Assembly (NCBI GenBank): GCA_002812745.2
Contig: NCSJ02000137.1
Span: forward strand, 44,412 to 108,411
Origin: Scytalidium lignicola
Taxonomy: Eukaryota > Ascomycota > Leotiomycetes
Length of the DNA: 64,000 bases
Reading direction: 5' to 3'
Of this stretch, positions 49,850 through 61,523 are shown in pieces. The position numbers were made by a program, and so were the translations under genes. The notes beneath the pieces are model-generated. The model did no database searches. It was given only the letters and a program-made list of their open reading frames with translations, and was not told the origin of the DNA. Positions within the stretch are counted from its first letter, which is position 1. Each line of letters starts with the position of its first letter.

Positions 49850-51804
49850 ATGGATGCTCATTTTGCGGCTACTCGAGAAGAATTTTATCATGTTCAGATG
49901 GACATAAAACACATCCAGGCTGTTCAGAGCAACCATGCTGATAGGCTTTTGCGTCTAGAGAAACGACAAGCAGACGATGCTGCGTTAAAATCCGTATGGA
50001 CCTCTCCATTTCCAAGTGTATTAAGTGGGACCCCGCAGCAAGGTTCGTATTTCTTGTAATAATTATGGAAAATCACAACTAAAACACATTCTCACTGCTC
50101 AGGTCCGGTTCGAAACCCCTCTACAGGCGTTTTTGACGACTTCGACGATGAGCATGGGCAGAATATTCTTGAAAGTTTGCAGCTAGAAACCGAAGAAGAG
50201 CCTGTGAGACGAGGAGCGTCACGAGCCAACAGTGTTCGATTCGATGTCAGTGCAATCCATGGTCCGAATTGGGCGCAAGGTTCTCGGTCTTCTGGAGAGT
50301 TTGGTCCAGCACGGCCAAGTAGTGGTTTTGGAGGCCACCCAATAGAACGCTCTCTATCTCATAAATCAGATGGCAGACATAGCTCTGCTGGGTATTCCGT
50401 ACATTCAGCACACTCAGTTCCATCGGGTAGAACAAGCAGCCTTGGCTTAGACACAAACTTTGTTATCGGTAACGGGGATGATGATTCGCCTTTAGATATT
50501 CCAGAACCGCCTCCAGGCCTATTCGTGCTTGGCTCGGTGCCTTCTATTATACGATGCTGGTTATCCACCAATTTCTCGCACAACGCACTACTTTATGCAT
50601 TAGTATGCAGCGGGTCCCAGAGATCGGTATTGGATTACTCCCTTGTTAGAAAGCTTGGACTCGAAGATTTGGTGCGAGAAAAATCAACTGGAGGCTACAG
50701 CATTAAACTTCCAGTCTATCTTCCAGAGGCAATTATAACACAACCAACTTCCAGATCCAATAGCCCAGCCCCACAACTCCCTGCTCTCACAGCTGAGTTC
50801 GAGCTATGTGATGTAGCTGGACAGCCACAATCCGATACGAAAAGAATGATCTGTGTCTTTCTTGGAAGCGACACTCTACGTGCCCATAATGCGGACCTTT
50901 TNGTTCTCACAAAATGTTATGACTCTATATGGAGATGACCGCAATAGGCTGTCTGTCCCATTTGTAAGGCCAGAAGACGAAAATATGTTCAAGAACTTGT
51001 ATACCAGGGATTTTCCGTCAGGAAAANGTCGAAAGAGATGCTACTAATTGTTCATTAATACCATCTACAGACGGCAGGAAAACCAATTCTCTAGCTGTTG
51101 CTACCAAAGATAGTTTAATAGATCAAGACGAAAGCTTAAGACTTGCTTCGTCCGATGTGACGCATTCCCATAGTAATTCAGGGGGAGGAACCCAGGCCAC
51201 TATCCTTACAGGCACCATGGACATTATTCATCATGGATCCGCGGGATTGTCAGAAACTAGTAATGAGCTTAGTACTATGACTAGCTCCAGAAAATACACA
51301 TTACCAGAATCTGAACCCAGGACACAAACTACTATCAGGCCAGATGTATCCAACACAGCAGATGAAGCAGGCCGACGAGATTCTCCTGGAGGTATATGGG
51401 GATCATGGCGACAGACGTCGCAGTCAATAAATGGGAGTGAAAGTGGACGGGAAAGCGAGTCCACAAGCGGGTATCAACGGCCTGCAAGATCCGGACGGAG
51501 CATGAAAGTTTTGAGATCTTCGAAATCTGGATCTACAACAGCATCGAATCGGTCTGCTTCTTCTGTGCATACAGGCACGGCTTATGAACCTGCACCTCCT
51601 CATCTATCAGGAGAATCAAGACGAAAAAGCCAGGGAGGTGGAGTCGATAATATCCCTCCCCGTTGGGAGTCCAAAAAAGAGGAAGAGTCCAAGGCTGTGC
51701 GACCACTTGCAACGCTCCCTAGGTCATCAAATCCGATTGGGGGAGCATCGGCTTTCGTATGGATGAATCCAGGAAAGTCAAAAGCTTCTGCCACTGCAGA
51801 ATAG
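49850..51804 (+). CDS. Fungal protein with coiled coil and apparent retropepsin-like domain lacking the catalytic Asp
   Basis: A 630-residue protein. Exons 49850-50042 and 50103-51804, reading in frame if the single N bases at 50902 and 51027 are ignored. Residues 1-60 look like a coiled coil (MDAHFAATREEFYHVQMDIK). A Ser-rich disordered stretch follows. Residues about 205-350 have the order of an aspartic retropepsin of the Ddi1 kind: VPSIIRCWLSTN, then ALLYALVCSGSQRSVLDYSL with VRKLGL, later CVFLGSDTLRAHNADLLFSQN. The first triad is Cys-Ser-Gly (residues 233-235) where a protease has Asp-Thr/Ser-Gly. The C-terminal 270 residues are Ser/Thr-rich and disordered. I recall relatives labelled ubiquitin hydrolase 19 in some fungal annotations, but no USP Cys or His box is present. 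The fold is inferred by eye. Confidence 0.75.
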
Positions 51805-51979
51805 GACTTGATTCGATGTAGCTAGGGACTGCTCGTGTGACAGTTGTTTGTTCGAAACAAACACCACACAATAAGATCTCCCTAATAAGTAATCAAAATT
51901 TTTTAAAGTAATTCAAAGCATATAACGCATCACTTAACCAATGCTAGAAAACATGACAAGTGACTAGCTGTTCTTATAT

Positions 51980-52786
51980 CTATATCTTGCTCAGGAGCGT
52001 ACTTAATGTGTTCTTCGTAGTCTCACTAGTTTCCTTTACCAGCCCAGCAATTGCCTTAAATCTATGGTGTATCAGTGGATGCCAATCAACGCAGCAACAG
52101 CTTACTTACTCCGGTATACTAGCATCCCCCATGCACTCATATAAGAAGCTCTCCGATGTAGTAACAACAGCTCCTGCTGCTCTCAGCCTTGCTAATGCAA
52201 TTGGTATCTCCTGTGGATTACAACTAGAAACCCCATCAGCAAGCACATAGACTTTATGACCATTTGCTAATAAGTCCAGCGTTGTTTGAGTAACACATAT
52301 GTGGGACTCAATGCCAACTATTACCACTTCCGATGGGGTTGCAGAACTAAAGTGCTCAGCAATAGAAGGAACCCACATACTAAATGCTGTTTTATCCGCG
52401 TGGACCACAGCATTAGGTATTGAGAGCTCTGAGCAAGTTTCTCCAAGACGATCTCGGTTTTGGGTTGTAGCATATATCGGGATATTTAGTATATTGCTGG
52501 CTTTGATCATCTTCTGAGTAGTATTGATACTAGATATTCCTTTATCAGGGTTGCTCAACAGTCTTAGTCCATAAGACTTACACCTTGTCATATTCCCAGA
52601 TTGCTTTACGAAACCTTTCTTGAACGTCACATATGCTAGAGAATATTAGCTAAATGCATTAGAAGATTCCAATGGAGCTTAGTAGCAAACAATAATGCTG
52701 GATTGTCTATCTCTTGAGTTAGAACTAATGCGTTTTCAAGATATACATCAGGACCTACTCAGCCGTCTTGATACTTTCTCAGACAT
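51980..52786 (-). CDS. Isochorismatase-family cysteine hydrolase
   Basis: A 201-residue hydrolase of the YcaC/ISOC1 subgroup. Exons: 52759-52786, 52691-52712, 52582-52635, 52110-52529, 51980-52061; the second is 22 nt. The spliced N terminus reads MSEKVSRRLKIDNPALFICD, then VQERF. The catalytic triad is complete: Asp20 in FICDVQERF, Lys81 in HADKTAFSMW, Cys113 in SHICVTQTTLDLL. The cis-peptide region GIESH is present. Substrate unknown. In ISOC1/2-like proteins an N-terminal short form of this length is usual. The first intron (46 nt) was placed so that a CTAAC branch point and phase agree; a 34-nt alternative was rejected. Confidence 0.88.
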
Positions 52787-53139
52787 AATATTATACCGAA
52801 CTGCTATCCAGTACGTGGATGCGGAAAAACGTATTCCTATTTAAATCGTCTCAAGAAATCTTTATAACTGAAGAGCTAAGTTGAGTGTTGGAAAATACGG
52901 TACTGCAGGTGGTAATGAAGAGCTGTGGACACTGCGGGGTTATTTAGGTGGGGTTACCGAGGTGGAACTTTGTTCCGGTTGTCCTAGAGTACGGTATGCT
53001 TTTCCTCATAGTCTGGGATTTGAAATTTACAGAGGAGATCTTGGACAACCCAAGAATTCCGCTTCTGGATATCTCCTATTTGTATTGGCATTACCTAAAA
53101 TAGAGTACAACATTCCTTCGCTTTACTATGCTTTTTCTC
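52787..53139. other. Short region between the isochorismatase gene and thi6
   Basis: Promoter of the isochorismatase-family gene plus the 3' flank of thi6. No feature was seen. Confidence 0.45.
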
Positions 53140-54807
53140 TCATATGTCCATTATTGAAACTCGAGCTCTCTCTAGCCATTGTAAGTCCCCATTTTTTGTA
53201 TTCTTTTGGATGTTATACAGCTCATCGATCAAAGCGGGCACGAAACTCCCAGGGCCTTTGATATCTGTTCGAGTAGCCGCAATCTCTCCGGCGATCTCAA
53301 AATGGAGTAGGCCCGCAATAGCAGCAAGCAATTTATCTGAATTGCATACCACCATCATCGCAGATAAAGTGGTCCCCAAAACACATCCACTACCCGTAAT
53401 CCTCCCAAGAAGTTCATGGCCATTCGAAATGGAGAAGGTGCGTTCGCCGTCGCTCACGAAGTCCGTTGCACCTGTCATGAGTGCCACACACCTTTCTCTT
53501 GCTGCCAGGTCTCGGACTAACTTTGCCTTCTCCAGGTCATTCAGTGTGCTCGATCCACTGTCAACTCCATGCTGTTGAATCTCTGTTTTCCCAAATACTG
53601 TCTTTATTTCACTTTCGTTTCCTTTGATAAGATCAAAGTATCCGCTAGCCATCAACGTCTTCATGGCTGATCGCCTGATCGCTGTTGCACCGGCACCAAC
53701 GGGGTCCAACACGATTGGTCCACCTTGCAAGTTGTAGGCTCGTATTGCCTGAGTGTAGTTCTTTAAGCCTTCAGGCGTAACCGTACCCATATTTATAACA
53801 AGTGCACCACCAAACTTACTAAGGTCTGCAGCCTCGTCACCATAATTTGCCATTATGGGAGATGCTCCAATAGCTAATGCCACATTTGCCGCGAAGTTTT
53901 GGACAACTAGGTTTGTCATATTATGAGAGAGCGGATTCCTCTCTGCAAGAGCTTTAACAACAGAAGGAACCCGTTCTATCAAAAGTTTCGGTTCTCTTAT
54001 CTTTTCCTTGTTCTCCAAAGCAGCCGCTGCGAAAGGGGGAGGTTTCTGAATTAAGCTTTTCAGTTCTTCTGCTGCTTTTGTCGGATCTTCCGCTCCGATG
54101 ATAGCACTAACAATTGCTACACCATCCAGGTGCCTACTTGGGTCAAAAGTTTGAAAAAGCACCCGCTGTACTGTCGCAGCATTGATGCCCCCAATGGCAA
54201 CAGTTCGTACTTGGCTCCATACAGCCGTAGCACGAAGAATAGCCTTCGTTCCTGCTGTACCAATGATATCTTTAGTATTCGTCTTTCTAGATTAGGCTCA
54301 GTAAACTGTAAATGAATCCAGGCGGAGGGTGTAGTTACGTTGAAGTTGCAAACATCGTTCCAATACCCAGATAATCAGCTCCGCCTTTACATGCAGCTTG
54401 GGCTTCATCAATTGTAGATACCGTTACTCCAATTATTGCATTGTTGCCGAGAAGCTTCCTAGCAATTGATAGATCTAGGTACGGTCAGAGAGATAATTTC
54501 CAGAGTAGTGGAAGGGCATACCGAGGTCATCTTGACCAATATGCACGCCCTCACATTCGACAGCTAGAGCAACATCAACTCTATCGTTTATCAAGAGCGG
54601 TACCCCGTACTTCTTCGTTATCGCATGCAATTTTCGGGCAGTTGAAACAAGCTTTGCTGTGTCACTAGTCTTATCACGATATTGGACTATAGTGACACCA
54701 CCTCTTAACGCAGCTTCAACCACATCCACAAGGTCTCTTGAGCCAAGGATGGCTGGAGTAGAGTCTGTAACTAAGTAGATGGAATAGTCCAAATTTCTCA
54801 GCGCCAT
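53140..54807 (-). CDS. thi6: Bifunctional thiamine phosphate synthase / hydroxyethylthiazole kinase (Thi6)
   Basis: A 522-residue cytosolic enzyme joining HMP-pyrophosphate and HET-phosphate to thiamine phosphate and phosphorylating hydroxyethylthiazole. Exons: 54522-54807, 54339-54474, 53140-54286. N-terminal TIM barrel: YSIYLVTDST, GVTIVQYRDKTSDTAKL, LINDRVDVALAV, GVHIGQDDLDLSIARKLLG, DYLGIGTMFATSTK, VAIGGINAATV. The C-terminal kinase domain starts near residue 255 with NPLSHNMTNLVVQNFAANVALAIG-type sequence and has GPIVLDPVGAGATAIRR, KGNESEI and the GRITGSGCVLG active-site loop. Start at MALRNLDYS (54807); an in-frame Met at 54822 is an alternative. No TPP riboswitch was recognised upstream. 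Confidence 0.95.
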
Positions 54808-56142
54808 TTTGATAGGGGTCATAACTAGAGCAAAGTCAGTGAAAATCCAATCCAATGCTGTTACTCAACGCTCGTGGGCTCAGGTGCTATGAGGTTGGAG
54901 CTCTCCGAGATATGATGTCACATGTGCTCTTGGTCCCGGCATGATCTGAAAGGAACCTCTAGTAAAACAACAATAACATTAAACAATGCAAAGTAAGAGT
55001 TTATTTAGTCATCTAGGCGTCATATCCACACGTACATATTTGTATAGGACAAATGGATGGCGGGAGCATACAGCATCCACGTACGAGATAAGAATGAGAA
55101 ATGTACCTTTAGCTGGGAGCACTCTCACTTTTGAGGACTGTGATAGCCCATGCTAGATTGCTAGACTGGATACTGTGCCTAGTTGCAACGGACACATGGA
55201 TCCGAATGCATGAATTTCTATGTAAAAACAATTCCAGTGGAAGTGGAGAAATCTTCACCTCAACACACCCACCCCAAGCCCTCGCTTGACCATTTAGCAT
55301 CAACTCAGATCGTCCCACTAAGGTTCTCATAGAGAACGAACCTTATATTATGTTTCCGATCTCGCGTCTAATAACGTAGGTGCGATTAGAGTACGCTATT
55401 CAAAGGAAGCGGAATATCAATCGAGAAGAAGTTATTTGATTTCTTGTAGTTTTAACGTAGAAACCAGCGAAACAGGCTAGGCGTAGTCGGGCTCGCTAGA
55501 GACACGCTTCCTCTGCTCTACACGCCACCCTCCCCGCTCTGGTGGCCACTCCCATTTCTTCCCTTTCCGGAAACAAAAACCTTTCAAACCCTTTTTCTTC
55601 CACCAGAAGTCTTGCTTAACAGACATCTTCACGCCCACCTCTGCAGCATTCCGGACTCCAATAACCCCTGATTCTGCACACTCTCAGAATCGTCAGAAGA
55701 GTCAACTGTTGTATTGAACCCAAGTTCCATCTGACCCTACACAAGTGACAGGTCTATCGCAGACGCCCTTGATCTTGCGACGGAAGAGAGGAAGAGAGTC
55801 TTCCAAGAACCCATCAACAAAGACCTCAGCACGTCAAGTGATACACTGTGTTTTATGTATCTCACACCCAAAGCCAACGACCTCAGCCACCAGCCGCCTC
55901 TCGTGCTGCAACCATTTCGCATACCGCGGAAACCTTGCAGCCCTTACTTCAGTTCTAACGGCTAATATCTATCAAACTCACCGAATGTTTTTCTAAAGAA
56001 ACCACCAAGGGTTTCAATATCTGTCAGGTCTTTCCTTGGTCCCACCACGTTTGCATCAGCTTATGCCTCTTCATCTTGTCTGAGCAATCCTAGTCGCCTC
56101 TCAAACACCAAATCCAAATCCCACAACAAGCTATCTCCAGCC
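54808..56142. promoter_or_regulatory. 1.3-kb divergent promoter region between thi6 and eIF5
   Basis: It is C/T-rich at about 55500-55570 and 56000-56130, which fits a long eIF5 leader. Possible leader introns were not resolved. The short open frame at 55745-55996 has no recognisable content. Confidence 0.45.
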
Positions 56143-57474
56143 ATGGCCACCGTCAATATTCGTCGCGATGTCAGCGACCCCTTCTACAGATACAAGATGG
56201 AAAAGATCCAATCTAAAATTGAGGGGAAAGGAAACGGCATCAAAACCGTCATTGTCAATTTAAGCAGCGTAGCACAGTCCCTTGCTCGACCGGGTGCTTT
56301 TGTTATCAAGTATTTCGGCTTTGAGCTGGGGGCGCAGACCAATTCCAACCCTTCTGATGATCGCTGGATCATTAACGGTGCTCATGAAGCCTCTAAGCTT
56401 CAGGATTATCTCGACGGCTTCATTTCCAAATTTGTCCTTTGCAAGAAGTGCAAGAACCCAGAAACAGAGGTTGTGATCAAAGATGGACGCATCCTACTAG
56501 ACTGTAAAGCGTGCGGTCAGAGATCTGATGTTGACCTCCGCCTCAAACTCAGTGGCTTCATTCTCAAGAATCAGCCCAAGAAAGGAAAGAAGGATAAGGC
56601 TGAGAAAAAAGCTGCGCGCAAAGCCAAAGAGAATGGCAGTACTGAAGCAAAGGAGAATGGCCAAGCCAGTGGTGGTGAGAGCAACTCGGAAAACGGATCC
56701 AACGAGAACGGCGATGTTGCACTTGGAGCCGACAGTGACGATGAACTCACTCGGCGTATTAAAGACGGCGCCAAAGAGCTCGACAAGCCTACTGAAGTTA
56801 AGGATGATGAGTGGACTGTTGACATGTCAGCCGAAGCCGTCAAGGCTCGTCAGCAGCAACTTCCAGATGATCTGAAGCAAAAGCTTGTTCTAGGAGGCGA
56901 TGACGAGGATGAAGATGGTGAAGGCGGCGGCAATTCCAGTTACGATCAGCTTGGTAGCTGGATACTCGCCCAGGCAGAAGAAAAGGGCGGTGTCGACAAA
57001 GTAGATGATTTAGACATCTATTTGAAGGCCAAGGAACTTGGTGTCGAAGCTAAACATCGAACTTTGCTCGTTTTGGTCCAAACCGTGTTTGATGATAATA
57101 TAGTCAAACAAATTCCAGTCCGCGCTGGAATGCTCAAGAAGGTGAGTCGAGCAACCGTCCCCACTTGACAGCGTAGTACTCATTAAAATTAGATGATCAC
57201 TTCAGAAAAGCATGAAAAGGCTCTCTTGGGGGGTGTTGAACGCTTTATCGGTCTACGTGGCAAGGAAAACCCTGACATCTTCAATCTGACTTCCAAGGTC
57301 CTCATGGTCCTTTATAATAAGGACCTTTTGAGTGAAGATGTGCTTACAAAATGGGGTACTAAGGCTAGCAAGAAGTACGTTGACATTGCAACAAGCAAAA
57401 AGGTCCGCAAGTCTGCGGAGACCTTCCTTACTTGGCTTGCTGAGGCAGAAAGTGATGATGAGGCTTCCGACTGA
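56143..57474 (+). CDS. tif5: Translation initiation factor eIF5
   Basis: A 426-residue GTPase-activating protein for eIF2 in start-codon selection. Exons: 56143-57141 and 57193-57474. The N-terminal domain begins MATVNIRRDVSDPFYRYKM, with the catalytic arginine finger equivalent to yeast Arg15 at residue 16. The zinc ribbon is C100-KK-C103 and C121-KA-C124. A charged linker rich in Glu, Asn and Gly follows, then the C-terminal W2/HEAT domain that binds eIF2-beta and eIF3c, ending in the acidic AEAESDDEASD. The gene lies head to head with thi6 and convergent with tti1. Confidence 0.97.
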
Positions 57475-57780
57475 GTTTTGGCCTGTCACTTCTCTCCTGT
57501 TTGCGTTATCTATGTGTTGCGAATTACATTATGCACTTCAGCTTATTAAAGCTCCCTATTGTCATATCGAACCAAGGCTAGATCGTTCAAAGGGGCTTAG
57601 ATAGATCTGTTGCTGTACTTTATTTCTGAAACCCTCCTTAAAGCTTTTGCGACACAATGTTTTTAGTAATAATAAAAAATGAAGCATCCCATCTCTCGAA
57701 TCTGCTAGTTCTACACGCTTATAATCTTGTTTAATCTCAATATTGTGTATTATGAGGCTCTATTAGCACTGTCTAAACCA
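57475..57780. other. Convergent intergenic region
   Basis: Shared 3' flank of eIF5 and tti1. AT-rich at about 57655-57690, consistent with poly(A) sites. Nothing else was seen. Confidence 0.5.
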
Positions 57781-60700
57781 CTAAATCTTCAGAAACTGAC
57801 ACCCCTCAAGCGCTGGACAATCCATACGGAAATTTATCTGACCCTGCAAGTACTGTGATAGCCAAACTGCATCCGCATTCCACAAAGATAAAGCATCCTG
57901 AACATCAGACCTGGTTGGTATGATGAACTCTAGGAGGCCTAATATCTCGTCAAAAGTATCATCAGATATTTTTACATATCTGACTATAAAAGTCATTAAC
58001 TTCACAACACTCTCCCAGATCTGATAATTTTGCGAATAAATACCGCGGGTTCCTCCCGCCTTCTTCTCCACTAGTACGCTTGACTTGAGACGTGCCGCCA
58101 ATTTCATGAGGTCTGGCCATTCTACTTGTATTCTTGTCGACATGAAATCACCAGCACATTTACATATCTCTGCGACCGCCTCGGCTCCGGCAATCGCCAC
58201 AAACGGCTCTTCGTCATATACTCGGCCAATAACTACCGGCCAGATATCATTGATGAGTGGTAAGAATCGGTCCTCATTTTTCCGCATGGAGTCACAGGAT
58301 GTGCTAATGAGATGTAGTAATCTAGCTCGTAGAATAGGGGACTTATTGGTAAGGTAGTGCTGTGAAAGTCGGGTTATGCTCTCCAGCATGGAGTACACCT
58401 TTGAAGGAGGAGGGTTTTGTATTTCCCCACTATTAAAATTCTGTCTTGTTTCGTCTTCCGCTTCTTGATCTTCATATTCATCTCTCTTGTCTAGCAACAT
58501 TTCTGCGTCTTTCCATGGTAATTTTGGGAAACTCCCAGTGTACCTGGAGTCGTCGGGGGTGTTTCGAGATGCTTTTTTATTGATAATATCAACAATAACT
58601 CCAACGTTTGGTGTGATAAGCGGTGGTTTTCGATCCTCGATCACTTTCGTTGCCTCCGAACTAACCAGGCTCGATCTCGAACCACTCTCTACTACCTCTC
58701 CAAGGACAGAGAAGAGAGAGTCGACAAGCTGGGGATAACCATGAAAATTATCCAGCGCTGCAAATATCGAACCTACCACATCGTCGAGATAAAGAAGTAA
58801 GAATGGCCCCGTAAGCCGAATCAGCATGGCCAACACTTGTGGTGCTTGTGGCGAAATATCGAAAGTGTTAAGTTTCAGTGAAATCGAATTTACCATGTAG
58901 TCAGAATTATCAATGATCAACTCACTTGTACTATTATATCCACAACAGATTGAGATAATATTCAGACATGTGATTGCATGGTCTCTTACACTGAGATAGG
59001 AAGAGCCAAGAAGCTGAGCCACTGGGTAAAGAACATCTACCAGCTCCGTCTTGAAGCGAAGTTTTAATCGTTGGGCAGTGCCTGCCACCACCTCAAGCGC
59101 AATGGCTTGGAGATGCCATTCAAGATTTGTGTCTTCTAAGGCGGATATAATAGAGACCGAGTATGAGAAGAGCTCTTGGCTTAACGCCTCTTCGTTGTCC
59201 GTTGATATTACAGACGGTTCAATAAATTCGTCCAATTCCTCAGAAGTACTTGCCATAGATCTCATAAGTTCGGAACAAAGCCAGAGAGCTGAAACCCGGT
59301 CTGGTCCAGAGGAGTTATGGATATAGTCTAGCATTCGACCTGCTATACCGAGCTGCATCTTTCTGTCAAACTTCGACAGCAAAGTGATGAATTCCTTCCT
59401 GGTTTGTTTCTGACTTTCTCTTCTCATTATAATGGTATCAAATTGAGCTGTTACCGGAGCATCACTTTCCATTTTCACAAGGGTATGATGATCACTAACT
59501 AGAGTTGTTTCTTGGAGAGCTTTCCTCGGTGGTATTGTCTTCAGGGTGACTACAACGCCTTCTCTTAGTGAATCTGCTAGAGCTTCTTCAAGGATAGAAG
59601 AATCTAGGTTCAGGCTGGTCAACAATTCAAGTGATCCGGATATATGGTGCAACAAATTCTGCTTTGCTGTTTCATCATTTGCCTGCATCATTCTCGGGAG
59701 ACTAATGATCCAGTTATATATAGTCACTTTTATTAGTTGACCGACGCCCGGATAGACTATAGCAAGGCTTTTTAGGTCAGAATTTGTGCGAGAATCCCTT
59801 TTATCTAGATCTGTCCCCACTAATACCATTGCAGTTTCAACTAGTATGGAAGCTGATTCCGATAGACTATCATGACATTCATCTAGAAGCACAAGACAAA
59901 GCCTATTCAAAGCACTGCGGACATCGCTAGCTTCGTGTGTACGGAGTCTCATAACGTTCGATAGCGCCAGTTTAACTTGGGCTGTTGTAACTTTCAGCCA
60001 GGATCTCGTCAATGGCCGTTCCTCCTTATTGTCAATGGGAAGTGCACTCGATTCCTCCTCCATGGCGCTATACGCCCTAGTCTGGATATCGCCTAACATT
60101 GACACCAGGACATTCTCTAGCACTCTCACCGCTAGGATTATGGTTCTTCGTGATTTTCGGGCCGCTGTGTTTGGAGTGAGACTCTTCGTAAGAGCAGAAG
60201 TTATGCCTGGTAGAAAGCTAGACAAGGCTGCTGGGTCCTTTATACACACCCACACGGCATCTAAAGCCTCTAGCGCTCGCTGTTGCACGTCTGCCGATGC
60301 CCCGTTGGTAATGCCATCCAGAATTACTGTCACACAGTGGGCTAGCGCCGGTGCAGTGTCAGTCTCGACTAAAGTCGTCGCTCCCGAAGTTGTATTTCTC
60401 AGGTCTCTAAACAGCACTGCTAGGGCTCTGTATGATTCTACTATGAGTTCTTCCGCCGGTGGTACTGTTCGATCAGAACCAGGCACACCATCAATAACGA
60501 TAGTCAACAGCATCAGTAGCTGCTTCCCGAGTTCCAGAGGAATTCCTCCTCTCCACCCATATTCTAGAAGAACCGTAAGACATCGGATTATCGATTCTGT
60601 TAACCGATCGGTAAATGTTTGTTTCTTGCGAAGAAGTTGAGCAAGCGGGAAAAAAACATAGTCTGCCAGCTTCTCGTCAAACACACCATCAACGCGCCGA

Positions 60701-60916
60701 CATTTACGTTGAAGAAGATCTAGTAGACCATTTACGGATTCTATCAATTCTTTGTGGTTGTTCGATCCTTCCTTCCCAACGAGGACAAGCTGGCTGACTT
60801 TGATACATATTGGTTTCAACTAAGTCTATCAGTTTACTGGTGTATTCATTTGTAGCGGAGGACCACCTTACTTCAAGAAACAATTCATTCCTGGCGACCC
60901 TGGTTTCAGTGTCCAT
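57781..60916 (-). CDS. tti1: Tel2-interacting protein 1 (TTI1)
   Basis: A 1,027-residue HEAT-repeat protein of the Tel2-Tti1-Tti2 complex, which with Hsp90 matures PI3K-like kinases (TOR, ATM, ATR, DNA-repair and NMD kinases). Exons: 60872-60916 and 57781-60819. The 45-nt first exon gives MDTETRVARNELFLE, which continues into LKPICIKVSQLVL. The family blocks GLLDLLQRKCRRVDG and LADYVFFPLAQLLRKKQ follow near the N terminus. HEAT-like helices continue to the end, and the conserved C-terminal RFLPLINDIWPVVIGRVYDE block is present. A MITE sits about 320 bp upstream of the start. Confidence 0.93.
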
Positions 60917-61231
60917 GGCCTTTTGCCGGCCAAATTCATCATACCAACAAATAATTTAACAGGTATTGGGACGTGTTTGACATATATATGGTTCAAGACG
61001 GTTGGGGAAGGGTTCCGGCTGAGACTAAAGGTCCATCACGAGGCTACGCCAAGGGCTACCTCGCTCCAGAAGAACACTACCAACCTCAAGTAATCGTCAA
61101 CTTTAGGATTAGTATTGGATTGGTAAGCTATTGTTTAAATGGAGTAGCGACTAGATTATTATTACGGTACGGTTTTTTCCACTTTATAAATACTTGTGGG
61201 TGTGCACGGAAAGTTTGGTGCGTCCTTCTTA
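60917..61231. promoter_or_regulatory. Promoter of tti1
   Basis: A 315-bp stretch between the tti1 start and the MITE target duplication. No recognised motif. Confidence 0.4.
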
Positions 61232-61239
61232 GTAATAGG
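61232..61239. repeat. Left 8-bp target site duplication GTAATAGG
   Basis: Identical to 61516-61523 on the other side of the MITE. Confidence 0.88.
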
Positions 61240-61515
61240 CAGGGTTCGGAATTTAATTAATTAATTTAGTATTTACCCAAATTAATACTAAAATTAATTA
61301 ATGAAAACCTATATTAATACTAATTAAATTGAAATTAATTGAAATTAATTAAAAATACTAAAAAAATACCAAATCACGTGAAAACCCATGAATCACGTGG
61401 GAAATCGTGTGATTCTACTAATTAATTTTAGTATTTAGTATTTTAGTATAAGCTCAAATTAAAATTAAAATTAATTAATTTATACTAAATACTAAGTACT
61501 AATTTCCGAACCCTG
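61240..61515. mobile_element. 276-bp hAT-type MITE
   Basis: Non-coding AT-rich element bounded by inverted repeats beginning CAGGGTTCGGAA at both ends (perfect for 12 bp, imperfect further in) and flanked by an 8-bp duplication GTAATAGG. Termini starting CAG and 8-bp duplications are the marks of hAT elements. The interior consists of TTAATTAATT-like sequence and two CACGTG palindromes. It would need a transposase supplied elsewhere. It lies about 320 bp upstream of tti1. Confidence 0.88.
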
Positions 61516-61523
61516 GTAATAGG
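61516..61523. repeat. Right 8-bp target site duplication GTAATAGG
   Basis: Matches 61232-61239 exactly. Confidence 0.88.

Noticed and set aside
52713..52758. A 34-nt intron for the start of the isochorismatase-family gene
   Set aside because: It is shorter than plausible; a 46-nt intron using the acceptor TCAAG has a CTAAC branch point and gives a better N terminus.
54808..55100. TPP riboswitch upstream of thi6
   Set aside because: No conserved CTGAGA and paired core elements were found on the coding strand of this region.
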